A stretch of 5,830 nucleotides of DNA from Cetobacterium sp. UBA6069 (GCA_002428805.1 DIXX01000027.1:2871-8700); one strand, 5' to 3'. Shown: positions 1-5,781, counted from the stretch's first letter. Notes: a model not told the origin generated them from the sequence alone. Program-made: numbers and translations.

Positions 1-1321
1 TTGCAACTCTTTCAACAGTTTCCATCTCTTTTCCTTCTACCATTACTCTTACTATTGGCTCAGTTCCAGATGTTCTTACTAAAACTCTTCCAAGTCCAGC
101 CATTTCTACTTCTTTCTCTTCAATATACTTCACTATCGTTTCATTTTTATTCCATAGATTTTTTTTAGTATTATCCACTCTTACATTTATCAATAGTTGT
201 GGCCAATCTACAATTTCATTCACTAGCTCATCTAGTGATTTTCCTGAATTTCTTATAGCCTCAACTAACTTTACAGATGTTAAAACACCATCACCTGTAG
301 TTCCAAAATCTGATAAAATTATATGCCCTGATTGTTCTCCACCTATATTAACTTTTAGTTCTTTCATTTTCTCAAGAACATATCTATCTCCTACATTTGC
401 TCTTATTAAGCTAATACCTTTATCTGATAAATAACTCTCAAACCCCATATTACTCATTACTGTTGTAACAACTTGGTTATTTTTTAGTTCTCCTCTGCTT
501 TTCATTCCTAAAGCTAATACAGCTATAATTTTATCTCCATCTATTATATTTCCATGCTTATCAACTGCGATTAATCTATCTGCATCTCCATCATAAGCTA
601 AACCTAAATCAGCTTCATATCCCATAACTACTTTTGAAAGAATCTCTGGATAAGTTGATCCACATTTTACATTTATATTTTTACCATTTGGTGCATCATT
701 TATAACAACTATCTCTGCTCCTAAAGCTAAAAATACCTCTTTTGCTACTCTATAAGCTGATCCATTCGCTGCATCTAATATTATTTTCATTCCAGAAAAA
801 TCTCCTGAAACTGTTGAGATTACATGGTCTCTGTATAAATAATATTCGTCCTCTGCATATGTAAATCTTCCAACTTCATCCCCTGCTATTGGATCTTTTG
901 TTATCTCTTCAACATTATCCATTAAAGATTCTATTTCTAACTCAACCTCATCTGGAAGTTTATATCCATCTTCCCAGAAAATTTTTATACCATTATCTCT
1001 CGCTGGATTGTGTGATGCTGATATCATTATCCCTGCTTTTGCTGTACTCTTTTGCGTTAAATATGCAACTCCTGGTGTTGGAATTACTCCAACAAAGTCA
1101 ATATTAATTCCCATTGAGTTTAAGCCTGCTGTCAAAGCTGATCTTAGCATATATCCTGATCTTCTTGTATCTGACCCCATAATAACCCTAATTCTTTTTT
1201 TATCTGGATATTGTTTTTTTAATGTATGTCCTAATGCGTATCCTAATTTTAAAGCTAATTCAACTGTTAACTCCTTGTTAGCTTCTCCTCTTATCCCATC
1301 TGTCCCGAAATATTTTCTCAT
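1..1321 (-). CDS. glmM: Phosphoglucosamine mutase GlmM, 3' end cut off by the window edge
   Basis: GlmM interconverts glucosamine-6-phosphate and glucosamine-1-phosphate in the cytoplasm, the step before GlmU makes UDP-GlcNAc for peptidoglycan and LPS. I translated it by hand: 440 complete codons are present and the frame is still open at position 1. The family is usually about 445-450 residues, so only about ten residues should be missing. It opens with the typical MRKYFGTDGIRG. The phosphoserine loop SASHNP lies at 101-106, with Ser103 as the expected phosphorylated residue. The Mg-binding loop DGDADR is at 244-249, the sugar-binding loop GGEQSGH at 327-333, and the C-terminal phosphate-binding RTSGTEP at 416-422. 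All four alpha-phosphohexomutase landmarks are therefore intact. The start ATG (1321-1319) overlaps the upstream stop TGA as ATGA, which suggests translational coupling. A Shine-Dalgarno-like AAGGGAG sits 11 nt upstream (1339-1333). The opening motif and GGEQSGH favour GlmM over PgmB/ManB-type mutases. Confidence 0.96.
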   Translation of the reverse strand, partial: MRKYFGTDGIRGEANKELTVELALKLGYALGHTLKKQYPDKKRIRVIMGSDTRRSGYMLRSALTAGLNSMGINIDFVGVIPTPGVAYLTQKSTAKAGIMISASHNPARDNGIKIFWEDGYKLPDEVELEIESLMDNVEEITKDPIAGDEVGRFTYAEDEYYLYRDHVISTVSGDFSGMKIILDAANGSAYRVAKEVFLALGAEIVVINDAPNGKNINVKCGSTYPEILSKVVMGYEADLGLAYDGDADRLIAVDKHGNIIDGDKIIAVLALGMKSRGELKNNQVVTTVMSNMGFESYLSDKGISLIRANVGDRYVLEKMKELKVNIGGEQSGHIILSDFGTTGDGVLTSVKLVEAIRNSGKSLDELVNEIVDWPQLLINVRVDNTKKNLWNKNETIVKYIEEKEVEMAGLGRVLVRTSGTEPIVRVMVEGKEMETVERVA

Positions 1322-1833
1322 CCTTTTCTTATCTCCCTTCTAATTTGTAACCTCTCACATATATACCCTGTTATCAATCCTGAAATACATCCCATAAATA
1401 AAAATCCCCATATAAATATAAAAATCGATTTACTTACAATACTTATATTTCTGAAAAGTAAAAAATAAACAACAATTAGTTGCGTTAAGTTATGAACAAA
1501 AGCTCCACTTATACATATCCCAACCAACGATAGATTTTCTCTATATCTAAATAATAAAATGGTCAAGAGGGTACTAGCCCCTCCTGACATCAAACTTATT
1601 ATAAAACTAGGTGAAAACATTGTTCCTAACATCATTCCTTGAATAAATATTCTTAAAAGCAGTATCTCTATTGCCATTTTTTTATCGAATTTTTCCAAAG
1701 CTATTATTGTCGCTATATTTGCCAATCCTAACTTCATCCAAGGAAATGGTTTCGGAATAAGCGTTTCTATCAAGGATAAATAAAGAGCTAATAACACAAA
1801 AGCGGTTAAATATCTCCTTCTTTTATCTTTCAT
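1318..1833 (-). CDS. Gx transporter family / 'heptaprenyl diphosphate synthase component I'-type membrane protein
   Basis: This 171-residue, very hydrophobic protein looks like the family long annotated as heptaprenyl diphosphate synthase component I (HepI domain), now often called Gx transporter. The recognisable part is the PWMKLGLANIATIIAL stretch at residues 31-46, a hallmark of the family. I see five or six likely membrane segments at roughly 9-26, 34-48, 54-72, 76-95, 102-127 and 135-158. The N-terminus is basic (KDKRRR) and so is the tail (RLQIRREIRK). The size and fold resemble substrate-binding S components of ECF-type transporters, but the substrate is unknown. It shows no aspartate-rich prenyl-synthase motif, so it is not an enzyme of chain elongation. 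It starts 1 nt after the purB stop, with an AAAGG ribosome site lying inside the last purB codons, and its stop overlaps the glmM start. The family assignment is good; the function is open. Confidence 0.82.
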   Translation of the reverse strand: MKDKRRRYLTAFVLLALYLSLIETLIPKPFPWMKLGLANIATIIALEKFDKKMAIEILLLRIFIQGMMLGTMFSPSFIISLMSGGASTLLTILLFRYRENLSLVGICISGAFVHNLTQLIVVYFLLFRNISIVSKSIFIFIWGFLFMGCISGLITGYICERLQIRREIRKG

Positions 1834-1834
1834 A

Positions 1835-3268
1835 TTAAACCTTTAAATCTGTATCCATTCCTAATAATTCTTTGTTTTTCTCTAATATAGGGTTTACTTC
1901 AACCTCTAAGAAATCTACTACTTGCTCAGATGCAAATCCTATAAAGTTTTTAGGATCTAAAATCTGCATTAATTTATCTCTATCAATATCAAATAAAGGG
2001 TCATTTATAATTCTTTCTATCAAGTCATTTTCAAGTCCTTCAACTTTAACTTGCTTTCCTGCTTCCATAGAATGAACTCTTATTAATTCATGAAGTTCTT
2101 GTCTATCTCCACCTTTTTTTACACCTTCCATAATTATATACTCTGTTGCCATGAAAGGTAACTCAGCCATGATATGCTTTTCAATCATCTTTGGATAAAC
2201 TACTAAACCTTCTAAGATATTTTTCCAAATAATTAACATAGCATCAACCGCTAAGAATGCTTGTGGTAAAGCTAATCTTTTATTAGCAGAATCATCTAAT
2301 GTTCTTTCAAACCATTGAGTTGAAGCAGTCATTGCAGTACTTTGTTGTAATGCTATTACAAATTTAGCTAAAGATGATATTCTTTCACTTCTCATAGGAT
2401 TTCTTTTATATGCCATTGCTGACGATCCAATTTGATTTTTTTCAAACGGCTCTTCAATCTCTTTTAAGTGCTGTAATAATCTTAAATCATTTGTAAATTT
2501 ATGCGCTGATTGTGCTATATTACTTAAAAGATTTGAAACTTCTGAATCAATCTTTCTATCATAAGTTTGTCCTGTAACCAAGAATCTCTTATTGAATCCC
2601 ATTTTTTCAGCAACTCTTTCATCTAGCTCTTTAACTTTTTTAAAATCTCCATTGAATAACTCTTCGAAAGATGCTTGAGTTCCAGTTGTACCTTTAACCC
2701 CTCTAAATCTTAATGTATCTTGTCTAAAGTCTAACTCTTCTAAATCTAAAATTAAACTTTGTAACCAAAGAGTAGCTCTTTTTCCTACAGTAGTTAATTG
2801 CGCTGCTTGGAAGTGAGTAAATCCTAATGTTGGTAAGTCTTTATACTCATTTGAAAACTTAGCTAATCCATCCATTACATTTACTAATTTTTTCTTTACT
2901 ATGTTTAATCCCTCTTTTATTTGAATTAAATCTGTATTGTCTCCTACATATGCACTTGTTGCTCCTAAGTGAATTATAGGCATTGCCTTCGGTGCTGCTG
3001 TTCCGAATGTATGAACATGAGCCATTACATCGTGTCTAAACTTTTTTTCCATTTCGTTTGCTAACTCGTAATCAATATTCTCTATATTAGCTTTCATTTC
3101 TGCTAACTGCTCATCAGATATATCAAGACCTAACTCTTTTTCAGTTTCTGCTAAAACATACCATAATTTTCTCCAAGTAGAGAACTTAAATTTTGGTGAA
3201 AATACTTCTAGCATCTCCTTCGAGCTATATCTCTCTGCTAAAGGGTTCGAATAAATTTCTCTGTTCAT
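1835..3268 (-). CDS. purB: Adenylosuccinate lyase PurB, long form resembling animal ADSL
   Basis: PurB is a cytoplasmic homotetramer that cleaves fumarate from SAICAR in de novo purine synthesis and from adenylosuccinate on the way to AMP. At 477 residues it is longer than the compact form of about 430 residues in Bacillus. The fumarate-lyase signature is GSSAMAYKRN at 281-290, with Ser282/Ser283 in the mobile loop that carries the catalytic base. Other conserved blocks are RHDVMAHVHTFG (78-89), TSAYVGDNTD (104-113), GFTHFQAAQ (149-157, His152 the likely general acid), RFRGVKGTTGTQASF (187-201) and WFERTLDDSAN (319-329). These blocks closely match my memory of human ADSL, although the signature has Ala286 where human has Pro. 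A strong AGGAGG (3284-3279) lies 10 nt before the ATG. It sits 25 nt after the rimI-like gene and 1 nt before the membrane protein. No other pur gene is in the window. Confidence 0.97.
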   Translation of the reverse strand: MNREIYSNPLAERYSSKEMLEVFSPKFKFSTWRKLWYVLAETEKELGLDISDEQLAEMKANIENIDYELANEMEKKFRHDVMAHVHTFGTAAPKAMPIIHLGATSAYVGDNTDLIQIKEGLNIVKKKLVNVMDGLAKFSNEYKDLPTLGFTHFQAAQLTTVGKRATLWLQSLILDLEELDFRQDTLRFRGVKGTTGTQASFEELFNGDFKKVKELDERVAEKMGFNKRFLVTGQTYDRKIDSEVSNLLSNIAQSAHKFTNDLRLLQHLKEIEEPFEKNQIGSSAMAYKRNPMRSERISSLAKFVIALQQSTAMTASTQWFERTLDDSANKRLALPQAFLAVDAMLIIWKNILEGLVVYPKMIEKHIMAELPFMATEYIIMEGVKKGGDRQELHELIRVHSMEAGKQVKVEGLENDLIERIINDPLFDIDRDKLMQILDPKNFIGFASEQVVDFLEVEVNPILEKNKELLGMDTDLKV

Positions 3269-3293
3269 TATTAATTTTCCTCCTAAATGTATA

Positions 3294-3719
3294 TTAATTT
3301 CTTTCTAGCGACATTAAAACTGCTGTTTCTCCGTTTGGATAATAGTTTTTTCTATTTCCAACTATCACAAATCCTATATTTTCATAAAAGCGTTTTGCTG
3401 CTTTATTACTTTCTCTAACTTCTAAAAATAAATTTTTATCATATATATTTAAATAATAATCAATTAGCTCTTTACCAACACCATTTTTTCTAAATTCTTT
3501 TTTAGTTGCAATTTTCATAATTTCATATAAATCATAAGAGTCGTGTAATAAAAGGTATCCCTTTACATCATCATCACAAACTAAAATTGTATATTCATCC
3601 TTTTGACTCATTTCTTTTAATACTTCTAGCGAATAAAAACTTTCTGGGAAAATTTCTTTTTCTAACTCTGCTATTTTTAAAAGTATCTCTTCATTTTCTT
3701 TTTTCAGTTTTATTATCAT
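3294..3719 (-). CDS. rimI: RimI-type GNAT N-acetyltransferase
   Basis: This 141-residue protein is a single GNAT domain of the RimI type. RimI transfers acetyl from acetyl-CoA to the N-terminal amine of ribosomal protein S18. The acetyl-CoA-binding motif A is seen as RKNGVG at 77-82. The second half carries the RimI pattern: LEVRESN (99-105), FYENIGF (111-117), then RKNYYPNGETAVLMSL (123-138). Glu100 and Tyr112 have the same 12-residue spacing as the catalytic Glu103/Tyr115 pair of enteric RimI, so the enzyme should be active. The gene starts 2 nt after the lepB stop with no strong Shine-Dalgarno (a distant AGGAA about 13 nt away), so it probably relies on translational coupling to lepB. RimI is often next to tsaB/tsaE/tsaD, but none is visible here. 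S18 as the target is inferred from the family; another GNAT substrate is possible. Confidence 0.85.
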   Translation of the reverse strand: MIIKLKKENEEILLKIAELEKEIFPESFYSLEVLKEMSQKDEYTILVCDDDVKGYLLLHDSYDLYEIMKIATKKEFRKNGVGKELIDYYLNIYDKNLFLEVRESNKAAKRFYENIGFVIVGNRKNYYPNGETAVLMSLERN

Positions 3720-3721
3720 AA

Positions 3722-4648
3722 TTATTTTAAAATTCCTATTCTATTTAAAGGCCAAAATCTTACTAAGGCTTTTCCTTTTATTCTATTATCTTTTACAAAT
3801 CCCCACATTCTAGAGTCGTAACTACCGTTTGTATTATCTCCTAATGCTAGATAGTAATCATCTTTTATAGTTTTTGTTACTGTATTACCTTTTAATAACT
3901 CATTTAAAATCTCTTCTTCATGAATAAAGTCTAAAATCATTCCTGTTTGTTTTCCATTTACTAAAAATTCAACATCTGGTAGCAATTGAGAAACATAGGC
4001 TCCATTTTCTTTTAATAAGTTTTGAACCTTTACTATATCTATGTTCTCTCTTTCGAATGTTGATGTATAATCTTGTCCTGGAACAATTGATATAACGTCA
4101 CCTTTTTTAGGAACTATCCATTCTTTTGATCCTAGCTCTCCTAGGGCTGTATATTGTCTATCTGATATTTTTTGTCCATTTATAAAAAGTTTTTCATATT
4201 TTATTTGAACTGTTTCTCCTGGAAGACCCATTAATCTTTTTGTGTAAAGAACTTTATCTTCAATTGGTTCTTTAAAAACAATAATATCCTCCCTCTCTGG
4301 TGCTTTAAAGTTATATATTACCATATTTCCAAAAAGTCTATCCTTTGGTACTATTGTTGGTATCATTGATCCTGTTGGAACTAAGAAGTTACCTATATAA
4401 AACTTTTGTATTATTAAAACTAATACTAATGCACTTCCTAAACTTTCAATTAATTTTATTATTTTTCTTAGAATTTTTTCTGATGGTTTTCCTGATAGGT
4501 TTAATTTTTCTACAAGCTTATCTTCAAATTTCGTTCTTTTTTCATCTATTATAGCTACTATCTTTTTTTCTTTCACAAATATATAGATAAAAAATGCTGA
4601 TAAAATTACATAAAAAATCGTATTTAAAATTATATTTTCTCTACTCAT
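3722..4648 (-). CDS. lepB: Signal peptidase I LepB
   Basis: LepB is the membrane serine protease that removes signal peptides from Sec-exported proteins, with its catalytic domain outside the inner membrane. The protein has 308 residues. Two membrane segments (about 6-25 and 69-88) flank a charged loop rich in Lys and Glu, giving the E. coli-like two-anchor topology. The catalytic boxes follow: PTGSMIPT (91-98) with nucleophile Ser94, a box with YTKRLMGLPGETVQI (135-149) where Lys137 is the general base, and the C-terminal GDNTNGSYDSRMWGF (270-284). About 120 residues separate the last two boxes, much more than in small Gram-positive enzymes, so there is a sizeable inserted beta-domain around 165-262. 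The Shine-Dalgarno AGAGGAG (4662-4656) is 7 nt upstream of the ATG. It is the first gene after the rplS terminator, and likely the first of the lepB-rimI-purB-Gx-glmM operon. Confidence 0.96.
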   Translation of the reverse strand: MSRENIILNTIFYVILSAFFIYIFVKEKKIVAIIDEKRTKFEDKLVEKLNLSGKPSEKILRKIIKLIESLGSALVLVLIIQKFYIGNFLVPTGSMIPTIVPKDRLFGNMVIYNFKAPEREDIIVFKEPIEDKVLYTKRLMGLPGETVQIKYEKLFINGQKISDRQYTALGELGSKEWIVPKKGDVISIVPGQDYTSTFERENIDIVKVQNLLKENGAYVSQLLPDVEFLVNGKQTGMILDFIHEEEILNELLKGNTVTKTIKDDYYLALGDNTNGSYDSRMWGFVKDNRIKGKALVRFWPLNRIGILK

Positions 4649-4655
4649 AAACCCA

Positions 4656-4686
4656 CTCCTCTAGTCAATTTATATATATTTTAGCA
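4656..4686 (-). promoter_or_regulatory. Candidate extended -10 promoter and ribosome site for lepB
   Basis: Reading the minus strand just after the T-run of the rplS terminator, TGCTAAAAT (4686-4678) fits an extended -10 element (TGn followed by a 5/6 match to TATAAT). The sequence 17 nt upstream is the terminator stem and T-tract, and I see no convincing -35 there; extended -10 promoters can work without one. A start of transcription near 4671 would leave a short leader that includes the AGAGGAG ribosome site at 4662-4656. This is the only promoter candidate in the 88-nt rplS-lepB gap. The alternative is that the operon is served by read-through from rplS. Confidence 0.45.
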
Positions 4687-4687
4687 C

Positions 4688-4729
4688 AAAAAAAAGAAAA
4701 AAGCTAAGGAATTGTTCTTCCTTAGCTTT
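4688..4729 (-). terminator. Strong intrinsic terminator behind rplS
   Basis: Seven nucleotides after the rplS stop, the minus strand has a perfect 12-bp inverted repeat, AAAGCTAAGGAA and TTCCTTAGCTTT (arms 4729-4718 and 4711-4700), around a 6-nt loop. It is followed at once by TTTTCTTTTTTTT (about 4700-4688). A long stem, small loop and uridine tract directly after a stop codon are textbook for Rho-independent termination. The other strand lacks a T-run on its exit side, so it acts in one direction. It separates rplS transcription from lepB. Confidence 0.93.
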
Positions 4730-4736
4730 AGAAATC

Positions 4737-5087
4737 TTACTTTCTGATCTCTTTGATTCTTGCTTTCTTTCCAGAAAGTCCTCTTAAGTAGTAAAGCTTT
4801 GATCTTCTTACTTTTCCGATCTTTAAAACGTCGATTTTCTCGATCATTGGTGAGTTTACAGGAATGATTCTCTCTACTCCAATTCCACCAGTTACTTTTC
4901 TAACAGTGAAAGTCTTTGCTACTCCTCCACCATTTACTCTGATTACAACACCTTCGAATAACTGTATTCTTTCTTTGTTACCCTCTTTTACTTTGTAGTG
5001 AACTACAATAGTATCTCCAGCTTTGAATTCTGGGATGTCGTTTCTTAAGTAGCTTTGCTCTACTAATTGAATTAATTTTTCTTTCAT
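4737..5087 (-). CDS. rplS: Ribosomal protein L19 (bL19)
   Basis: L19 is a bacterial 50S subunit protein at the 30S-50S interface. From the start chosen here it has 116 residues, the normal family length. Recognisable family blocks are [20 protein letters not shown] (about 17-36), QLFEGVVI, a glycine-rich [13 protein letters not shown], the [11 protein letters not shown] block, and the very conserved end [21 protein letters not shown] longer frame would add seven residues starting at 5108. I reject it because AGGAGG (5098-5093) lies inside that extension, 5 nt before the internal ATG at 5087, and because other L19 proteins begin near this Met. Codon use looks richer in G and C than in its neighbours, as expected for a highly expressed gene. 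It is driven by the promoter at 5193-5165 and closed by the terminator at 4729-4688, so it is probably mainly monocistronic rather than joined to rpsP-rimM-trmD as in many bacteria. Confidence 0.97.
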   Translation of the reverse strand: MKEKLIQLVEQSYLRNDIPEFKAGDTIVVHYKVKEGNKERIQLFEGVVIRVNGGGVAKTFTVRKVTGGIGVERIIPVNSPMIEKIDVLKIGKVRRSKLYYLRGLSGKKARIKEIRK

Positions 5088-5092
5088 TTTAG

Positions 5093-5098
5093 CCTCCT
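5093..5098 (-). promoter_or_regulatory. rplS Shine-Dalgarno site that fixes the start
   Basis: A perfect AGGAGG on the minus strand sits 5 nt upstream of the ATG at 5087-5085. Because it falls within the reading frame of the longer alternative (start at 5108), it identifies the shorter, 116-residue L19 as the real product. It is immediately preceded by the palindrome GAATATTC (5106-5099), which may affect its accessibility. Confidence 0.88.
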
Positions 5099-5147
5099 GA
5101 ATATTCATTTAATACTAAATATTATATTCCATTAAAGCGGAATATTC
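5099..5147 (-). promoter_or_regulatory. rplS leader inverted repeats, candidate regulatory hairpin
   Basis: In the leader of about 70 nt expected from the promoter, the minus strand carries ATATTCC (5145-5139) and its exact complement GGAATAT (5130-5124), separated by 8 nt; these can form a 7-bp hairpin. A third element, GAATATTC at 5106-5099, directly abuts the AGGAGG ribosome site and could instead pair with GAATAT at 5129-5124. The octamer GAATATTC also occurs at 5147-5140. L19 genes have autoregulatory leaders in some Firmicutes, but I cannot match this one to a known family. The stems are AT-rich and modest, so this is a candidate only. Confidence 0.4.
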
Positions 5148-5164
5148 GTTTTAATAACTATAGT

Positions 5165-5193
5165 AGTGTATCACAAAATATTAATTTTGTCAA
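5165..5193 (-). promoter_or_regulatory. Sigma70-type promoter of rplS with internal palindrome
   Basis: The minus strand has a perfect -35 box TTGACA (5193-5188), a 17-bp spacer, and TACACT (5170-5165), a 4/6 match to TATAAT. Transcription would begin near 5158, giving a leader of about 70 nt before the rplS ATG. An 18-bp palindrome, ACAAAAT-TAAT-ATTTTGT (5190-5173), covers the end of the -35 box and most of the spacer. It could be an operator, a weak AT-only hairpin ending the upstream transcript, or chance in AT-rich DNA. Confidence 0.75.
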
Positions 5194-5202
5194 TTTAGAA
5201 GA

Positions 5203-5781
5203 TTAAAATCTAAAGTTAAAGTTTAAAATTGGAAGTACCTCAAATATCTCACTGTTATCAGCCATATTTACAAGTCCAATTTGAAGTCCTTCTAGATTTT
5301 CAGCCATATTTACAACCCCTAACTGCAATCCTCTTATTTTATCAGCTTTATTAAATAATCCTAATTGTAATCCAGTTCCAGTTCCAGTAAAGTTAACTCC
5401 TCCTACTTGAACTCCTTTTGTATTTTGTTCAACCATATTTATTAATCCAAATTGAACTCCAGTCATGTTTCCACCTACACTATTAAATGTAATCGGTAAG
5501 AAAAACCATCCTAATTTTGCTCCTTCAAAATTACCTTCTGTTCTATCATAGATAGATCCTAGTGATAAACCTTTAAAGCTTTGTTTTTTATTTGCAATTA
5601 TATTTATATCTACACCTTCTACATTTCTATTTTCAGTGTATACTAATCCTAATCTTACTCCTTTTACATCTGTTTGAGGCCCTCTCAATTGTGTTGGTGA
5701 TAAAAGTCCTAACTCAAAACTTTCAGCTCCAAAAGAAGCTAATGATAATCCTAATAATCCTGTTACTAATTTCTTCTTCAT
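5203..5781 (-). CDS. Exported surface repeat protein (LA_2272-like GxQxGxxN repeats)
   Basis: This 192-residue protein begins with a signal peptide (MKKK, then hydrophobic LVTGLLGLSLASFGA), with probable cleavage near residues 18-20. The mature part is built of about nine short repeats of the form G-(L/V)-x-(L/V)-G-h-h-N. They begin at glycines 41, 56, 71, 87, 108, 123, 137, 151 and 165, so the period settles to exactly 14 residues at the end. The C-terminus NFNFRF has alternating aromatics and a final Phe, like the sorting signal of outer-membrane proteins. I recognise it as resembling the LA_2272-type surface repeat proteins known from Leptospira and found in fusobacteria; its function is unknown. 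Similar proteins are sometimes mislabelled as PHA synthase, but no enzyme motif is present. The ribosome site AAGGGGA (5794-5788) lies 6 nt before the ATG. Its promoter is probably beyond the right edge. No GC-rich terminator follows it. Confidence 0.78.
   Translation of the reverse strand: MKKKLVTGLLGLSLASFGAESFELGLLSPTQLRGPQTDVKGVRLGLVYTENRNVEGVDINIIANKKQSFKGLSLGSIYDRTEGNFEGAKLGWFFLPITFNSVGGNMTGVQFGLINMVEQNTKGVQVGGVNFTGTGTGLQLGLFNKADKIRGLQLGVVNMAENLEGLQIGLVNMADNSEIFEVLPILNFNFRF
5248..5661 (-). repeat. Tandem 14-16-residue repeats within the surface protein gene
   Basis: The coding region holds about nine degenerate repeats of 14-16 codons, with one longer 21-codon interval after residue 87. 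At DNA level most copies have diverged, but a 16-nt segment (TCAGCCATATTTACAA on the plus strand) occurs identically at 5258-5273 and 5300-5315. These are exactly 42 nt, or 14 codons, apart. This in-register identity points to expansion by duplication of single units, most recently at the C-terminal end. Confidence 0.85.

Larger units (their letters stand above)
1..4648 (-). other. Probable operon lepB-rimI-purB-Gx-glmM
   Basis: Five genes run in the same direction with gaps of 2 nt (lepB/rimI), 25 nt (rimI/purB) and 1 nt (purB/Gx), then a 4-nt ATGA overlap (Gx/glmM). I see no intrinsic terminator between any of them. The strong hairpin terminator lies just upstream, behind rplS, and marks the operon's 5' boundary. 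The 3' boundary is outside the window. Co-transcription is inferred from spacing only; an additional internal promoter within a coding region cannot be excluded. Confidence 0.8.

Noticed and set aside
889..1343. Plus-strand open frames of 72 and 111 codons opposite glmM
   Set aside because: They are antisense to intact, well-conserved glmM coding sequence, have low-complexity hydrophobic translations and overlap each other in different frames. They are shadows of glmM.
1318..1833. True heptaprenyl diphosphate synthase subunit
   Set aside because: No DDxxD-type motif and a fully membrane-embedded profile; the traditional name is historical.
1872..2075. Plus-strand 67-codon frame opposite purB
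   Set aside because: It is a serine-rich translation lying wholly antisense to the conserved purB C-terminus, with no convincing ribosome site.
4345..4554. Plus-strand 69-codon, leucine-rich frame opposite lepB
   Set aside because: Its membrane-like composition is what the complement of the lepB anchor and Lys-rich region would give, and no ribosome site or family motif is seen.
5194..5220. Short inverted repeat (TTTAGA...TCTAAA) at the end of the surface gene as an intrinsic terminator
   Set aside because: Only six A/T-rich pairs and no T-run follows on the transcript, so it is not supportable as a terminator.
5203..5781. Polyhydroxyalkanoate synthase label sometimes given to such repeat proteins
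   Set aside because: No lipase-like catalytic motif, too short, and consists of a signal peptide plus GxQxGxxN repeats.
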